The notes beneath the pieces were generated by a model. It ran no database searches, had not been told where the DNA came from, and saw only the letters and a list, made by a program, of their open reading frames with translations. The position numbers were made by a program, and so were the translations under genes. Shown piece after piece: positions 56,236 to 64,000 of a DNA stretch of 64,000 nt. Numbering within the stretch: the stretch's first letter is position 1; each line of letters opens with the position of its first letter. Where the stretch lies: positions 1,054,001 to 1,118,000 of the forward strand of contig OY970397.1 of NCBI GenBank assembly GCA_963720515.1, written 5' to 3'. This stretch comes from G963720515 sp963720515. GTDB lineage: Bacteria > Actinomycetota > Thermoleophilia > Gaiellales > Gaiellaceae.

Positions 56236-57672
56236 CTACGCCGTTTCCACCTTGATGAGATTGGTGGTGCCCGGCACGTTGACCGCCGTGCCCGCGGTGA
56301 TGACGACGCGGTCGCCCGCGTGGACGACGCCCGTCGTCTTCGCGGCGTCGAGCGTGCGCGCCCAGAGCTCCTCGACGTCCCGGCACTCCTCGATCTCCGT
56401 GGGGATCACGCCCCACTCGAGCGCGAGCTGCTGGGCCGCGTGGCGCTTGTGCGTGACGGCGATCACGGGCCGCCGGGGGCGGTGGCGCGCGACCGCGGAA
56501 GCGGTGCGGCCGCTGTACGTGGGGACGAGAATGGCGGTCGCGTCGAGCGCCTCGGCGATGTCGCAGGCCGCGTTCGACATGGCCTCGCCGACGGTCGCGT
56601 AGGGCTCATCTGGGTTCGGGTCGAGCTCGTGGCGATAGGCGAGACTGGGCTCGACCGCGCGGGCGATCCGATCCATGAACGCGACGCTCTCGACGGGGTA
56701 GCGCCCGACCGCCGTCTCGGCGGAGAGCATGACCGCGGACGTGCCGTCGAGGATCGCGTTCGCGACGTCGGAGGCCTCGGCGCGGGTCGGCTCGGCGTGG
56801 ACGATCATCGACTCGAGCATCTGGGTCGCGGTGATGGCAGGCTTCCCTCGCTCGAGCGCGGCCAGGATGATCCGCTTCTGGACGAGCGGCACCTCGGCCG
56901 GGCCGATCTCGACGCCGAGGTCGCCGCGCGCGACCATCACCGAGTCCGAGAGCCGCAGGATTCCGGCGAGGTCGTCGAGCGCCTCGGCCTTCTCGATCTT
57001 CGCGATCACCTGCGCCTGCGAGCCGGCCTCGTGGAGGAGCTCGCGCAGAAGCCGCACGTCGTTGGCCGAGCGGACGAACGAGAGCGCGACGAAGTCCACG
57101 TCGAGCGTGAGCGCGAACTCGAGGTCGGCCACGTCCTTCTCGGTCACGGAGGGAACGGGTAGCGGCACGCCGGGGACGTTGACGCCCTTCCCGGCGCCGA
57201 CCGCCCCTCCGACGACCACAGTCGCGCTCACCCCGGCGCCGCTCACGCCGACGACGCGAAGCCGCACGAGGCCGTCGTCGATCAGCACGTCGTCGCCGGG
57301 GCGCAGCACCTCGGAGAGAACGGACGGGCTCACCGGCAGGCCGCCGCCGTTCGCCGAATCGCCGTCGCCGACCACGAGGATCTCCTCGCCCTCGACGAGG
57401 ACGCGCGGCTCGGCGAGCTGTCCGACGCGGAGCTTCGGCCCCTGGAGGTCGGCGATCACCGCGAGCGGGCGGCCGGCGCGCTCCTGCGCCTCGCGGATGA
57501 CGGCGGCGCGCGCCGCGTGCTCTTCATGCGTCCCGTGCGAGAGGTTGAGCCGCGCCGCGTCCATGCCGGCGTCGACCAGGCGGTCGACCATCTCGGCCGT
57601 CTCGGTGGCGGGGCCGATCGTGCAGACGATCTTCGTCTTGCGCGAACCCCGGGCCGGAGCGCCTTGGATCAC
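56236..57672 (-). CDS. pyk: Pyruvate kinase
   Basis: A 478-residue glycolytic enzyme transferring phosphate from phosphoenolpyruvate to ADP. Conserved segments are KTKIVCTIGPATETAEMVDR, ARLNLSHGTHEEH, the active-site signature VIAKIEKAEALDDLAG, VMVARGDLGVEIG, TATQMLESMIVHAEPTRAE and the nucleotide-site SAVMLSAETAVGRYPVE. The C-terminal allosteric domain (TYSGRTASAVARHRPRRP) is present. GTG start 57672; the last codons lie 37 bases before ftsB starts. It lies directly downstream of enolase. Confidence 0.96.
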   Translation of the reverse strand: MIQGAPARGSRKTKIVCTIGPATETAEMVDRLVDAGMDAARLNLSHGTHEEHAARAAVIREAQERAGRPLAVIADLQGPKLRVGQLAEPRVLVEGEEILVVGDGDSANGGGLPVSPSVLSEVLRPGDDVLIDDGLVRLRVVGVSGAGVSATVVVGGAVGAGKGVNVPGVPLPVPSVTEKDVADLEFALTLDVDFVALSFVRSANDVRLLRELLHEAGSQAQVIAKIEKAEALDDLAGILRLSDSVMVARGDLGVEIGPAEVPLVQKRIILAALERGKPAITATQMLESMIVHAEPTRAEASDVANAILDGTSAVMLSAETAVGRYPVESVAFMDRIARAVEPSLAYRHELDPNPDEPYATVGEAMSNAACDIAEALDATAILVPTYSGRTASAVARHRPRRPVIAVTHKRHAAQQLALEWGVIPTEIEECRDVEELWARTLDAAKTTGVVHAGDRVVITAGTAVNVPGTTNLIKVETA

Positions 57673-57698
57673 GCCCCCAAGGTAGCCGAGGCTGCGGC

Positions 57699-58976
57699 CT
57701 ACGCGGCGATCCGCGGGAACGGGGCCCAGCCGGGGTAGGTCGCCGCATCGCCCAGCTCCTCCTCGATCCGCAGGAGCTGGTTGTACTTGGCGACGCGATC
57801 GGAGCGCGACGGGGCGCCGGTCTTGATCTGGCCGCAGCCGGTCGCGACCGCGAGGTCGGCGATCGTCGTGTCCTCGGTCTCGCCCGAACGGTGCGACATG
57901 ACGACGCCGTAGCCGGCCGAGCGCGCGAGCTCGATCGCGTCGAGGGTCTCGGTGAGCGTCCCGATCTGGTTCACCTTGACGAGGATCGCGTTCGCGATGC
58001 CGCCGTCGATTCCCCGCTGGAGCCGTTCCACGTTCGTGACGAAGAGGTCGTCGCCCACGAGTTGCACGCGGTCACCCACGCGTTCCGTGAGCGAGCGCCA
58101 GGCGCCCCACTCGTCCTCGGCCAGCGGATCCTCGATCGAGACGATCGGGAAGCGACCGACGAGGTCCTCCCAGAAGTCGATCATCCCGTCGGGGTCGAGC
58201 TCCTTGCCCTCGCCGGGCAGCCGGTACAGGCCGTCGTGCCACACCTCGGTCGCGGCCGGATCGAGCGCGAGCGCGACGCGGTCCTCGTGCCCCGCGCGGC
58301 GCGCGGCCTCGAGGACGGCCTCGATCGCAGCCTCGGTGGACGGCAGGTCGGGGGCGAAGCCGCCCTCGTCGCCGACCGCGGTCGCGAGGCCGCGTTCGTG
58401 CAGCAGGTCGTGCAGCGTGTGGAAGACCTCGGCGCCGATCCGCAGGGCCTCGGAGAACGTGTCCGCGCCTGCCGGGACGAGCATGAACTCCTGCAAATCG
58501 AGCGAATTCTGGGCGTGCGCGCCACCGTTGACGACGTTCATGAGCGGCACCGGCAGCATCGATGCCTCCGCACCGCCGACGTGCCGGAAGAGCGAGACGC
58601 CCGCGTCGGCCGCGGCCGCCCGCGCGATCGCGAGGGAGCAGCCGAGAATGGCGTTCGCGCCGAGGCGCGCCTTGTTCGGCGTCCCGTCGAGCTCGATCAT
58701 CGCGTCGTCGGCGCCGCGCTGGTCGTCCGCGTCGCGCCCGGCGAGCAGCGAGGCGAGCTCGCCGTTCACGTTCGCGACCGCGCGCGAAACGCCCTTGCCG
58801 CCCCACTCCGGGCCACCGTCACGGAGCTCGACCGCCTCGAACTTGCCGGTGGACGCCCCAGAGGGGACCGCGGCGCGCCCGAGCGCGCCGGACGCGAGCG
58901 TGATGTCGACCTCGACAGTCGGGTTGCCCCGCGAGTCCAGGATCCACCGTCCGTGCACCGACTCGATGGCGCTCAT
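57699..58976 (-). CDS. eno: Enolase
   Basis: A 425-residue enolase converting 2-phosphoglycerate to phosphoenolpyruvate. Family blocks: SVHGRWILDSRGNPTVEVD, AVPSGASTGKFEAVELRDG, GANAILGCSLAIARAAA, PLMNVVNGGAHAQNSLDLQE, VSIEDPLAEDEWGAW and the signature ILVKVNQIGTLTETLDAI followed by SHRSGETEDT. It ends short and lacks any extension. ATG 58976 overlaps the MazG stop (ATGA). Confidence 0.97.
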   Translation of the reverse strand: MSAIESVHGRWILDSRGNPTVEVDITLASGALGRAAVPSGASTGKFEAVELRDGGPEWGGKGVSRAVANVNGELASLLAGRDADDQRGADDAMIELDGTPNKARLGANAILGCSLAIARAAAADAGVSLFRHVGGAEASMLPVPLMNVVNGGAHAQNSLDLQEFMLVPAGADTFSEALRIGAEVFHTLHDLLHERGLATAVGDEGGFAPDLPSTEAAIEAVLEAARRAGHEDRVALALDPAATEVWHDGLYRLPGEGKELDPDGMIDFWEDLVGRFPIVSIEDPLAEDEWGAWRSLTERVGDRVQLVGDDLFVTNVERLQRGIDGGIANAILVKVNQIGTLTETLDAIELARSAGYGVVMSHRSGETEDTTIADLAVATGCGQIKTGAPSRSDRVAKYNQLLRIEEELGDAATYPGWAPFPRIAA

Positions 58977-59770
58977 TCGCCCTCCTTGGCCTTGTCGTAG
59001 TAGCGATCCTGCTCCTGAAGCGAAAGGTCGGCAAAAGACTTGCCGTCGAAGGCGGCAAGTCTCTCAGCCTCCTCGACCCGCGCGCGGAACCGCCCGGCGG
59101 CGGCGCGCAGCGCGAGCTCGGGATCCACGTTCAGCCGCCGCGCCACGTTCACGGCGGCGAAGAGGACGTCGCCCACCTCGTCCGCATGGCGCGGATCTGG
59201 CTCGGTCTCCGGCCGCGGATCTGCCTCGGGAAGCTCCCGGCGCAGCTCCTCGACCTCGTCGGCGAGGTCGGCGAACGCGCCCGCGGCGTCGGGGTACTCG
59301 AAGCCGACCGCCGCCGCGCGCCGCTGCACCTTCTTCGCGAGGAGCAGCGCGGGCAGCGAGACGGGCACGTCGTGGAACACGCCCTCGCGGCCCTCCTGGC
59401 TCGTCTTCAGGTCCTCCCAGCGCGCCTTGACCTCGCCGGGTGAGTCGGCCGCGGCGTCCCCGAAGACGTGCGGATGGCGCCGGACGAGCTTGTCGTGGAT
59501 CGCCCGCGCCACGCCGGCGAGGTCGCCCGCGCCGCGCTCCTCGAGCAGCAGCGCGAGGAAGTACGTCTGGAAGAGCAGGTCGCCGAGCTCGTCCACGAGC
59601 TTCGCGTCGTCGCCCGCGAGCGCGGCGTCCGCGACCTCGTAGGCCTCCTCGACGGTGTGCGGGACGATCGTCGCCGCCGTCTGCTCGCGGTCCCAGGGAC
59701 AGTCGCGCCGGAGGCGCTCGGCCAGGGTCTGGAGATCGAGGAGGGCGCGAGCGAGGCCGTCGTCGGCCAA
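58973..59770 (-). CDS. mazG: Nucleoside triphosphate pyrophosphohydrolase MazG
   Basis: A 265-residue protein with two MazG modules. The first shows VEEAYEVADAALAGDDAKLV and DELGDLLFQTYFLALL (EXXE and EXXD metal ligands), the second VEELRREL and DEVGDVLFAAVNVARRL. It begins with the typical DCPWDREQT. It hydrolyses NTPs such as dUTP/8-oxo-dGTP or lowers ppGpp. The start is a TTG at 59770, 7 bases after the foldase stop. It is coupled to enolase by ATGA. Confidence 0.93.
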   Translation of the reverse strand: MADDGLARALLDLQTLAERLRRDCPWDREQTAATIVPHTVEEAYEVADAALAGDDAKLVDELGDLLFQTYFLALLLEERGAGDLAGVARAIHDKLVRRHPHVFGDAAADSPGEVKARWEDLKTSQEGREGVFHDVPVSLPALLLAKKVQRRAAAVGFEYPDAAGAFADLADEVEELRRELPEADPRPETEPDPRHADEVGDVLFAAVNVARRLNVDPELALRAAAGRFRARVEEAERLAAFDGKSFADLSLQEQDRYYDKAKEGE

Positions 59771-59777
59771 GGCGCGA

Positions 59778-60839
59778 TCAGCCGGTAGTGGTGGTTTCGC
59801 TCGAGCCGGTATCGGTCGTCGCCGGCGCGGTGCCGGTCGGCGTCGTGGCCGTCGGCTTGGGCGGCGCGAAGCCCACGGCGTAGGTGGCCGGGCACTTCTG
59901 CGCGAGACCCTTCGTCCAGCTCTCGATCGCGGAGTTCTGCTTCGTCTGCTGGACGCTCTGCTTGATCGAGTCCTTGAGCGTCTCGAGCGGCGTCGTGGAC
60001 TCGGGCTTCACGTCGGAGATCGCCTTGATGATGTGCCAGCCGAACTGCGTCTTCACGGGCTCCGAGTACTCGCCCGTCTTCAGCTCGAACGCGACCTTGT
60101 CGAACGGCGGGACGGTCGTGCCCTTGGACACGGTCAGGTAGCCGCCGTTCTTCTTCGTGCCCGGGTCGGTCGAGTACTGCTTGGCGAGCTTCACGAAGTT
60201 GCCGCCGTCGTCGAGCATCTGGTGGATCTCGTCGGCCTTCGCCTTCGACTTCACCAGGATGTGGCGGACGACGCGGTTCGGCGGCTGCGTGAACTGCGAC
60301 TTGTTCTCGTTGTAGTACTTCTCGATGTCCGCGTCGGAGATCTTGATGTTCGACGTGACCTTCTTGTACAGCTCCTCCTGGAGGATCCGGTCGTGGAGCT
60401 GGGCCTTCGCCTGGTCGAGCGTGATGCCCTGCTTCTTGAGCTCGGCGAGAAGGAGCGCCTCCTTGCCCTTGAAGCTCTGCTTGACGATCTCGTCCATCCG
60501 CTTCTGGACTTCCTCGTCACTGACCGTGACGTTCAGGTTCTTGGCCTCGGCCGCGTAGCGGTAGCGCTGGACGAGGTACTCGACGGCGCGGTTCTTCAGG
60601 TCGTTGTACTGCGCGGTGCCGACCTTCGGGAACTCCTGCTTCTGCGCCTTGTAGCTCGACTCGACCTGCGCCATGAGGCTCTCGAACTCGGAGCGCGGGA
60701 TCGGCGTGTTGTCGTCGCAAACGACCGCGATCGCGTCGTCAGGCACGGACGCCTTGGCGTCCTTGTCACCGCCGCAGCCGGCCGCAATCACGGCCAGCGC
60801 GCAGAGAAGCGTGAGGGGGGCGAGTCGAGTGAGCGTCAT
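59778..60839 (-). CDS. Exported parvulin-type peptidyl-prolyl isomerase (SurA/PrsA-like lipoprotein)
   Basis: A 353-residue lipoprotein: signal LTLLCALAVIAAGCGGDKD with lipobox AAGC near residue 22. A chaperone-like helical N-domain (residues 40-190) precedes a parvulin domain: RVVRHILVKSKAKADEIHQM, FVKLAKQYSTDPGTKKNGG, FDKVAFELKTGEYSEPVKT and FGWHIIKAIS. The tail is Thr/Pro-rich and low in complexity. It folds exported proteins outside the membrane. ATG 60839 is chosen over a start 19 residues earlier because the lipoprotein signal begins there. Located between mfd and mazG. Confidence 0.92.
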   Translation of the reverse strand: MTLTRLAPLTLLCALAVIAAGCGGDKDAKASVPDDAIAVVCDDNTPIPRSEFESLMAQVESSYKAQKQEFPKVGTAQYNDLKNRAVEYLVQRYRYAAEAKNLNVTVSDEEVQKRMDEIVKQSFKGKEALLLAELKKQGITLDQAKAQLHDRILQEELYKKVTSNIKISDADIEKYYNENKSQFTQPPNRVVRHILVKSKAKADEIHQMLDDGGNFVKLAKQYSTDPGTKKNGGYLTVSKGTTVPPFDKVAFELKTGEYSEPVKTQFGWHIIKAISDVKPESTTPLETLKDSIKQSVQQTKQNSAIESWTKGLAQKCPATYAVGFAPPKPTATTPTGTAPATTDTGSSETTTTG

Positions 60840-60852
60840 AGGAAACGGCCCC

Positions 60853-63800
60853 CTATGCGGCGAGCCGTAATTCGAGGATAGCAGCGAGCAGCGCAAGGGA
60901 GGGGGACATACCGTCGCCCCGCTGCGACACCTCCTTCCGGGCCGATGAATACACGGCGCTCGGGGCGATCCGGCGCAGCGTCCGCAGCTCCTCCGAGCCG
61001 AGGATCATGGGCCCGACGCGGGCCGTTCCGCCACGGACGACGAGGAAGTCCGCCCCCAGGACGGCGAGCCGGAGCTTCGCCTCCTGGATCGCGAAGAGAT
61101 TGTCCACCGGCTCCGGCGCCGGGCCGTACCGGTCCTCGACCGCGGCGCGCAGCTCGCGCAGCTCGTCCTCGTCCTCGACGAGCGCAAGCCGGCGGTGGAG
61201 GTCGATCTTCTGCGCCTCGACGTCGATCCAGGCGGCCGGCACGTAGGCGTCCACCTGGGCCTCGACGCGCACCGGGCGCGTGATCGCGCGCCGGGCGCCG
61301 GAGAGCTCGGCGACCGCCTCGCCGAGGAGCTCGAGGTAGAGCTCGAAGCCGACCGCCGCGACGTGGCCCGACTGCTCCGCGCCGAGGAGGTTGCCGGCGC
61401 CGCGGATCTCGAGGTCGCGCATCGCGATCTGGAAGCCGGCGCCGAGCTCCGTGTGGTCGGCGAGGGCCGCGAGCCGCGCCCGGGCCTCCGGCGTCAGCTC
61501 GGTTCCGTCGGGGTAGAAGAGGTACGCATGGGCGGTCACGTCGCTGCGGCCGACACGCCCGCGGATCTGGTAGAGCTGGGCGAGCCCGAGCGCGTCGGCC
61601 CGCTCCACGATCAGGGTGTTCGCCTGCGGGATGTCGAGGCCCGACTCGACGATCGTCGTCGCGACGAGCACGTCCGCGTCGCCCGCGAGGAAGGTGAGCA
61701 TCCGCTCCTCGAGCTCGCGCTCCGGCAGCTGGCCGTGCCCGACGAGGATCCGCAGGCCGGGTAGGAGCTGGCGCAGCGACTCGGCCCGCTCCTCGATCGT
61801 CTCGACGCGGTTGTGGAGGAAGAACGACTGCCCCTCGCGGGCGTGCTCGCGCTCGAGCGCCGCCTTCACGAGCTCCTCGTCGTACTCTCCAACGTGGGTG
61901 CGGATCGGGCGGCGCCCCTCGGGTGGCGTCTCGATCACCGAGATGTCGCGGAGGCCCGAGAGCGACATGTGGAGCGTCCTCGGGATCGGCGTCGCCGTGA
62001 GCGCGAGCACGTCCACCTCGAGCCGAAGCTGGCGGAGCAGCTCCTTCTGGGCGACGCCGAAGCGCTGCTCCTCGTCGAGGATCACAAGGCCGAGGTCCTT
62101 CGCGGAGACGTCGCGCGACAGGATCCGATGCGTTCCCACGAGCACGTCCACCTTGCCCTCGTTGAACTCCGCGAGGACGCGCTTCACGTCGGCGGGGCGC
62201 CGGAAGCGCGAGACCATATCCACGTTCACCGGGAGGTCGCGGTAGCGCTCGCGCAGCGTGTTCCAGTGCTGCTGCGCGAGGATCGTGGTCGGTGCGAGGA
62301 AGAGCGTCTGGCGACCGGCCGCGGCGACCGCGAACGCCGCGCGCACCGCGACCTCGGTCTTGCCGAAGCCGACGTCGCCGCAGACGAGCCGGTCCATCGG
62401 GCGCGCCGTCTCGAGGTCCTCCTTCACGGCCTCGATCGCGCGCTGCTGGTCGGGCGTCTCCGCGTAGGGGAAGCTCGCCTCGAGCTGCTCGAGGAGCTCG
62501 CCGTCCAGGTCGTAGCCGATGCCGGGCGCGCGCTGGCGCTGCGCGTAGAGCGCGATCAGCTCGCCGGCGAGCTCGTGCGCCCCGTCGCGGGCCCGCGTCT
62601 TCTGGAGCTGCCACGCCTTGCCGCCGAGCTTGGACAGCGCCGGGGTCGCGCCGTCGGCGCCGACGTAGCGGGTGACCTTGCCGATCTGCTCGTGCGGGAC
62701 GTAGAGGCGGTCGTCGCCCCGGAAGGCGAGGAAGAGGTAGTCGCGCGTGACGCCGGCGACCGCGCGGGTCTCGAAGCCGAGGAGCTTGCCGACGCCGTGG
62801 TCCTCGTGGATCACGTAGTCGCCGGTCCGCAGGTCGGCGAAGCTCTGGAGCGCGCGCCCGAGCCGCGTGTCCGCCCGCGGCGGCTTCTTGCGGAAGACCT
62901 GCGTGTCCGGGAGGAGGACGAGGCCCAGTTCCCTGGACACGAAGCCGCGCCGCGCCGGGGAGACGGCGAAGCGAAGCGCCTCGGCCGCCGGGAGCCCGGC
63001 GCCGGGCTCGAGGAGCTCCGCCTTCACGCGGCGCAAGAGGTTCTCGGTGCGGAGCGCCTCGCCGCGGTGCGCGAAGGTGACGACGACGCGGTTCCCGCTC
63101 TTCACGAAGCCCTCGAGCTCGCGCTCGGCCTCGGCGAGCCCACGCGCCGCGAGGGCCGGGCGCTGCGCCTCGAAGGCGTGCGGCTGGCCGGCCGGAAGCT
63201 GGTCGAGCTCGATCGCGCCGCCGAGCTCGGGCTCGTCGAGGAGCTCCTCGCGCCAGACCGCGCGCACCTCGTCCGGCGTCCACACGAGGTCGGGAACGGG
63301 GAGCGCGGTCACGAGATCCTCGGGCGCCTGCCCGGGCTCGCCGTCGTCGCGGAGCGTGGGCTCCACGAGGTCGAGGCGGCGCTCGGCGGCCGGCTGGATC
63401 AGGGCGCGGTCGAGCGGGTGGAGCGCGCGCTGCGTGAACGCCGAGAACGCGCGGAGCGACTCGATCTCGTCGCCGAAGAACTCGACGCGGACCGGCTCGC
63501 GGCCGGTGGAAGGGAAGATGTCCACGATCCCGCCGCGCACGGCGATCTGGCCGCGCTCCTCGGCGCGCTCGGCGCGGGCGTACCCGGCGAGAGCGAGCCG
63601 CTCGACGAGCGCCTCGACGCCGATCTCCTCGCCCGCGGCAAGCCGGACCGGCTCGGGCCGTGCCTCGGCGGGCGGCAGGCCCTCCGCATAGCCGAGCGCG
63701 GATGCGCAGACGAGTCCCCCGTCCGCGAGCACGCCGAGGGCGCGCGCCCGCTCGCCGACGAGGTGCGCCGGCGGCTCGAGCCCGCTCTCCCACCGAACGC

Positions 63801-64000
63801 CGCGCGAGGCGAAGAGGCCGACCGCGTCCTCGCCGAGGTACCAGCCGGCCGCCTCGGCCGCGTCGCGCGCGTCGCCGTCGTCGGGGAAGAGGCAGACGAG
63901 CGGGCCGGGCCGCGCGAGGTGGAGCGCGGCGAGAAAGAGCGGCAGGATCGGCTCGGAGACGCGCGTGCGGCCGGGCGACTCGACGAACGCACGCAGGCGG
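60853..64000 (-). CDS. mfd: Transcription-repair coupling factor Mfd, N-terminus outside window
   Basis: About 1048 residues to the end of the window. From the N-terminal side: a UvrB-homology region (GWYLGEDAVGLFASRGVRWE, IVDIFPSTGREPVRVEFFGD), the RNA-polymerase-interacting domain VIHEDHGVGKLLGFETR, then the SF2 translocase: VCGDVGFGKTEVAVRAAF (Walker A), LFLAPTTILAQQHW, LVILDEEQRFGV (DEEQ), LTATPIPRTLHM, LVATTIVESGLDIP and YQIRGRVGRSDVTAHAYL. The C-terminal TRCF domain is short. It removes RNA polymerase stalled at lesions and recruits UvrA. The true start lies beyond 64000. Its stop is 13 bases before the foldase start. Confidence 0.96.
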   Translation of the reverse strand, partial: RLRAFVESPGRTRVSEPILPLFLAALHLARPGPLVCLFPDDGDARDAAEAAGWYLGEDAVGLFASRGVRWESGLEPPAHLVGERARALGVLADGGLVCASALGYAEGLPPAEARPEPVRLAAGEEIGVEALVERLALAGYARAERAEERGQIAVRGGIVDIFPSTGREPVRVEFFGDEIESLRAFSAFTQRALHPLDRALIQPAAERRLDLVEPTLRDDGEPGQAPEDLVTALPVPDLVWTPDEVRAVWREELLDEPELGGAIELDQLPAGQPHAFEAQRPALAARGLAEAERELEGFVKSGNRVVVTFAHRGEALRTENLLRRVKAELLEPGAGLPAAEALRFAVSPARRGFVSRELGLVLLPDTQVFRKKPPRADTRLGRALQSFADLRTGDYVIHEDHGVGKLLGFETRAVAGVTRDYLFLAFRGDDRLYVPHEQIGKVTRYVGADGATPALSKLGGKAWQLQKTRARDGAHELAGELIALYAQRQRAPGIGYDLDGELLEQLEASFPYAETPDQQRAIEAVKEDLETARPMDRLVCGDVGFGKTEVAVRAAFAVAAAGRQTLFLAPTTILAQQHWNTLRERYRDLPVNVDMVSRFRRPADVKRVLAEFNEGKVDVLVGTHRILSRDVSAKDLGLVILDEEQRFGVAQKELLRQLRLEVDVLALTATPIPRTLHMSLSGLRDISVIETPPEGRRPIRTHVGEYDEELVKAALEREHAREGQSFFLHNRVETIEERAESLRQLLPGLRILVGHGQLPERELEERMLTFLAGDADVLVATTIVESGLDIPQANTLIVERADALGLAQLYQIRGRVGRSDVTAHAYLFYPDGTELTPEARARLAALADHTELGAGFQIAMRDLEIRGAGNLLGAEQSGHVAAVGFELYLELLGEAVAELSGARRAITRPVRVEAQVDAYVPAAWIDVEAQKIDLHRRLALVEDEDELRELRAAVEDRYGPAPEPVDNLFAIQEAKLRLAVLGADFLVVRGGTARVGPMILGSEELRTLRRIAPSAVYSSARKEVSQRGDGMSPSLALLAAILELRLAA

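Noticed and set aside
1..64000. CRISPR arrays, insertion sequences, prophage or attachment sites
   Set aside because: No regularly spaced repeats, transposase or integrase motifs, or terminal repeats were seen by eye; the two 95-nt repeats are too few and too far apart.

Overview
The window is a compact stretch of very GC-rich bacterial chromosome (by eye near 70% GC) with many GTG starts, many 4-base stop/start overlaps and short intergenic gaps. Gene content suggests Actinobacteria, most likely a deep lineage such as Thermoleophilia. The clues are an mfd / foldase / mazG / eno / pyk / ftsB / DUF501 block, a 7Fe ferredoxin, an AddAB-type nuclease, a nitrilase, acetamidase-type and baeRF genes, and many apparently leaderless promoters. 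This placement is inferred from content and order, not from a search. There is no rRNA operon, CRISPR array, prophage or insertion sequence.

Layout. 1-2602 (minus): proline dehydrogenase, an aminotransferase and a DapA-family lyase cut by the window edge, chained by 4-base overlaps. 2685-6469: a cysteine-rich membrane-anchored protein with repeated C-x(1-2)-G-x2-H motifs, divergent from a secreted BNR/sortilin-type propeller protein. 6962-10325 (minus): an OpuC-type glycine betaine/choline ABC importer. 10358-12066: small membrane protein, double VOC protein and 1-Cys peroxiredoxin. 12117-17776: two phytoene-dehydrogenase-like FAD oxidoreductases divergent from two GcvT-fold proteins, the first resembling DMSP demethylase DmdA; this looks like a tetrahydrofolate-linked demethylation module. 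17806-21673: initiator tRNA, repeat copy 1, a tail-anchored protein, Ppx/GppA, CBS protein, glutamate dehydrogenase and NfeD-like protein. 21734-24138: APC permease plus acetamidase/formamidase. 24256-32453: a chimeric-looking tRNA, a frameshifted DUF3105 gene, nitrilase, RmuC, a baeRF protein, thioredoxin reductase, a zinc-ribbon/PAS protein, an EamA transporter, endonuclease III and a methyltransferase. 32679-38932: an AddA/AddB-like helicase-nuclease pair. 39009-44120: Lsr2-like protein and a CUT1 sugar ABC importer whose ATPase and binding-protein genes are frameshifted. 44197-48791: isocitrate/isopropylmalate dehydrogenase-like enzyme, repeat copy 2, ferredoxin, pseudo-receiver, CcdA/CcmH/TlpA and an L,D-transpeptidase. 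48835-55862: phosphodiesterase, DUF1461, multi-GAF PP2C phosphatase, small membrane proteins, PAP2, HTH-receiver fusion and DUF501. 55893-64000: ftsB, pyruvate kinase, enolase, MazG, parvulin foldase and Mfd (5' end outside the window).

How it fits together. Nitrogen and one-carbon catabolism recur: proline, glutamate, amide and nitrile hydrolysis, betaine uptake and GcvT-type demethylases. The right third is conserved housekeeping.

Most worth a second look: (1) a ~95-nt structured intergenic repeat in two copies with a compensatory base-pair change; (2) a tRNA with a leucine-type body and a serine UGA anticodon arm; (3) the FAD-oxidoreductase/GcvT module; (4) a MalF-type permease with an inserted Cna-B-like domain; (5) five apparent +1 frameshifts in three genes. 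No untranslated stretch above about 300 bases exists; the longer gaps (17883-18083 and 32454-32678) are described below.
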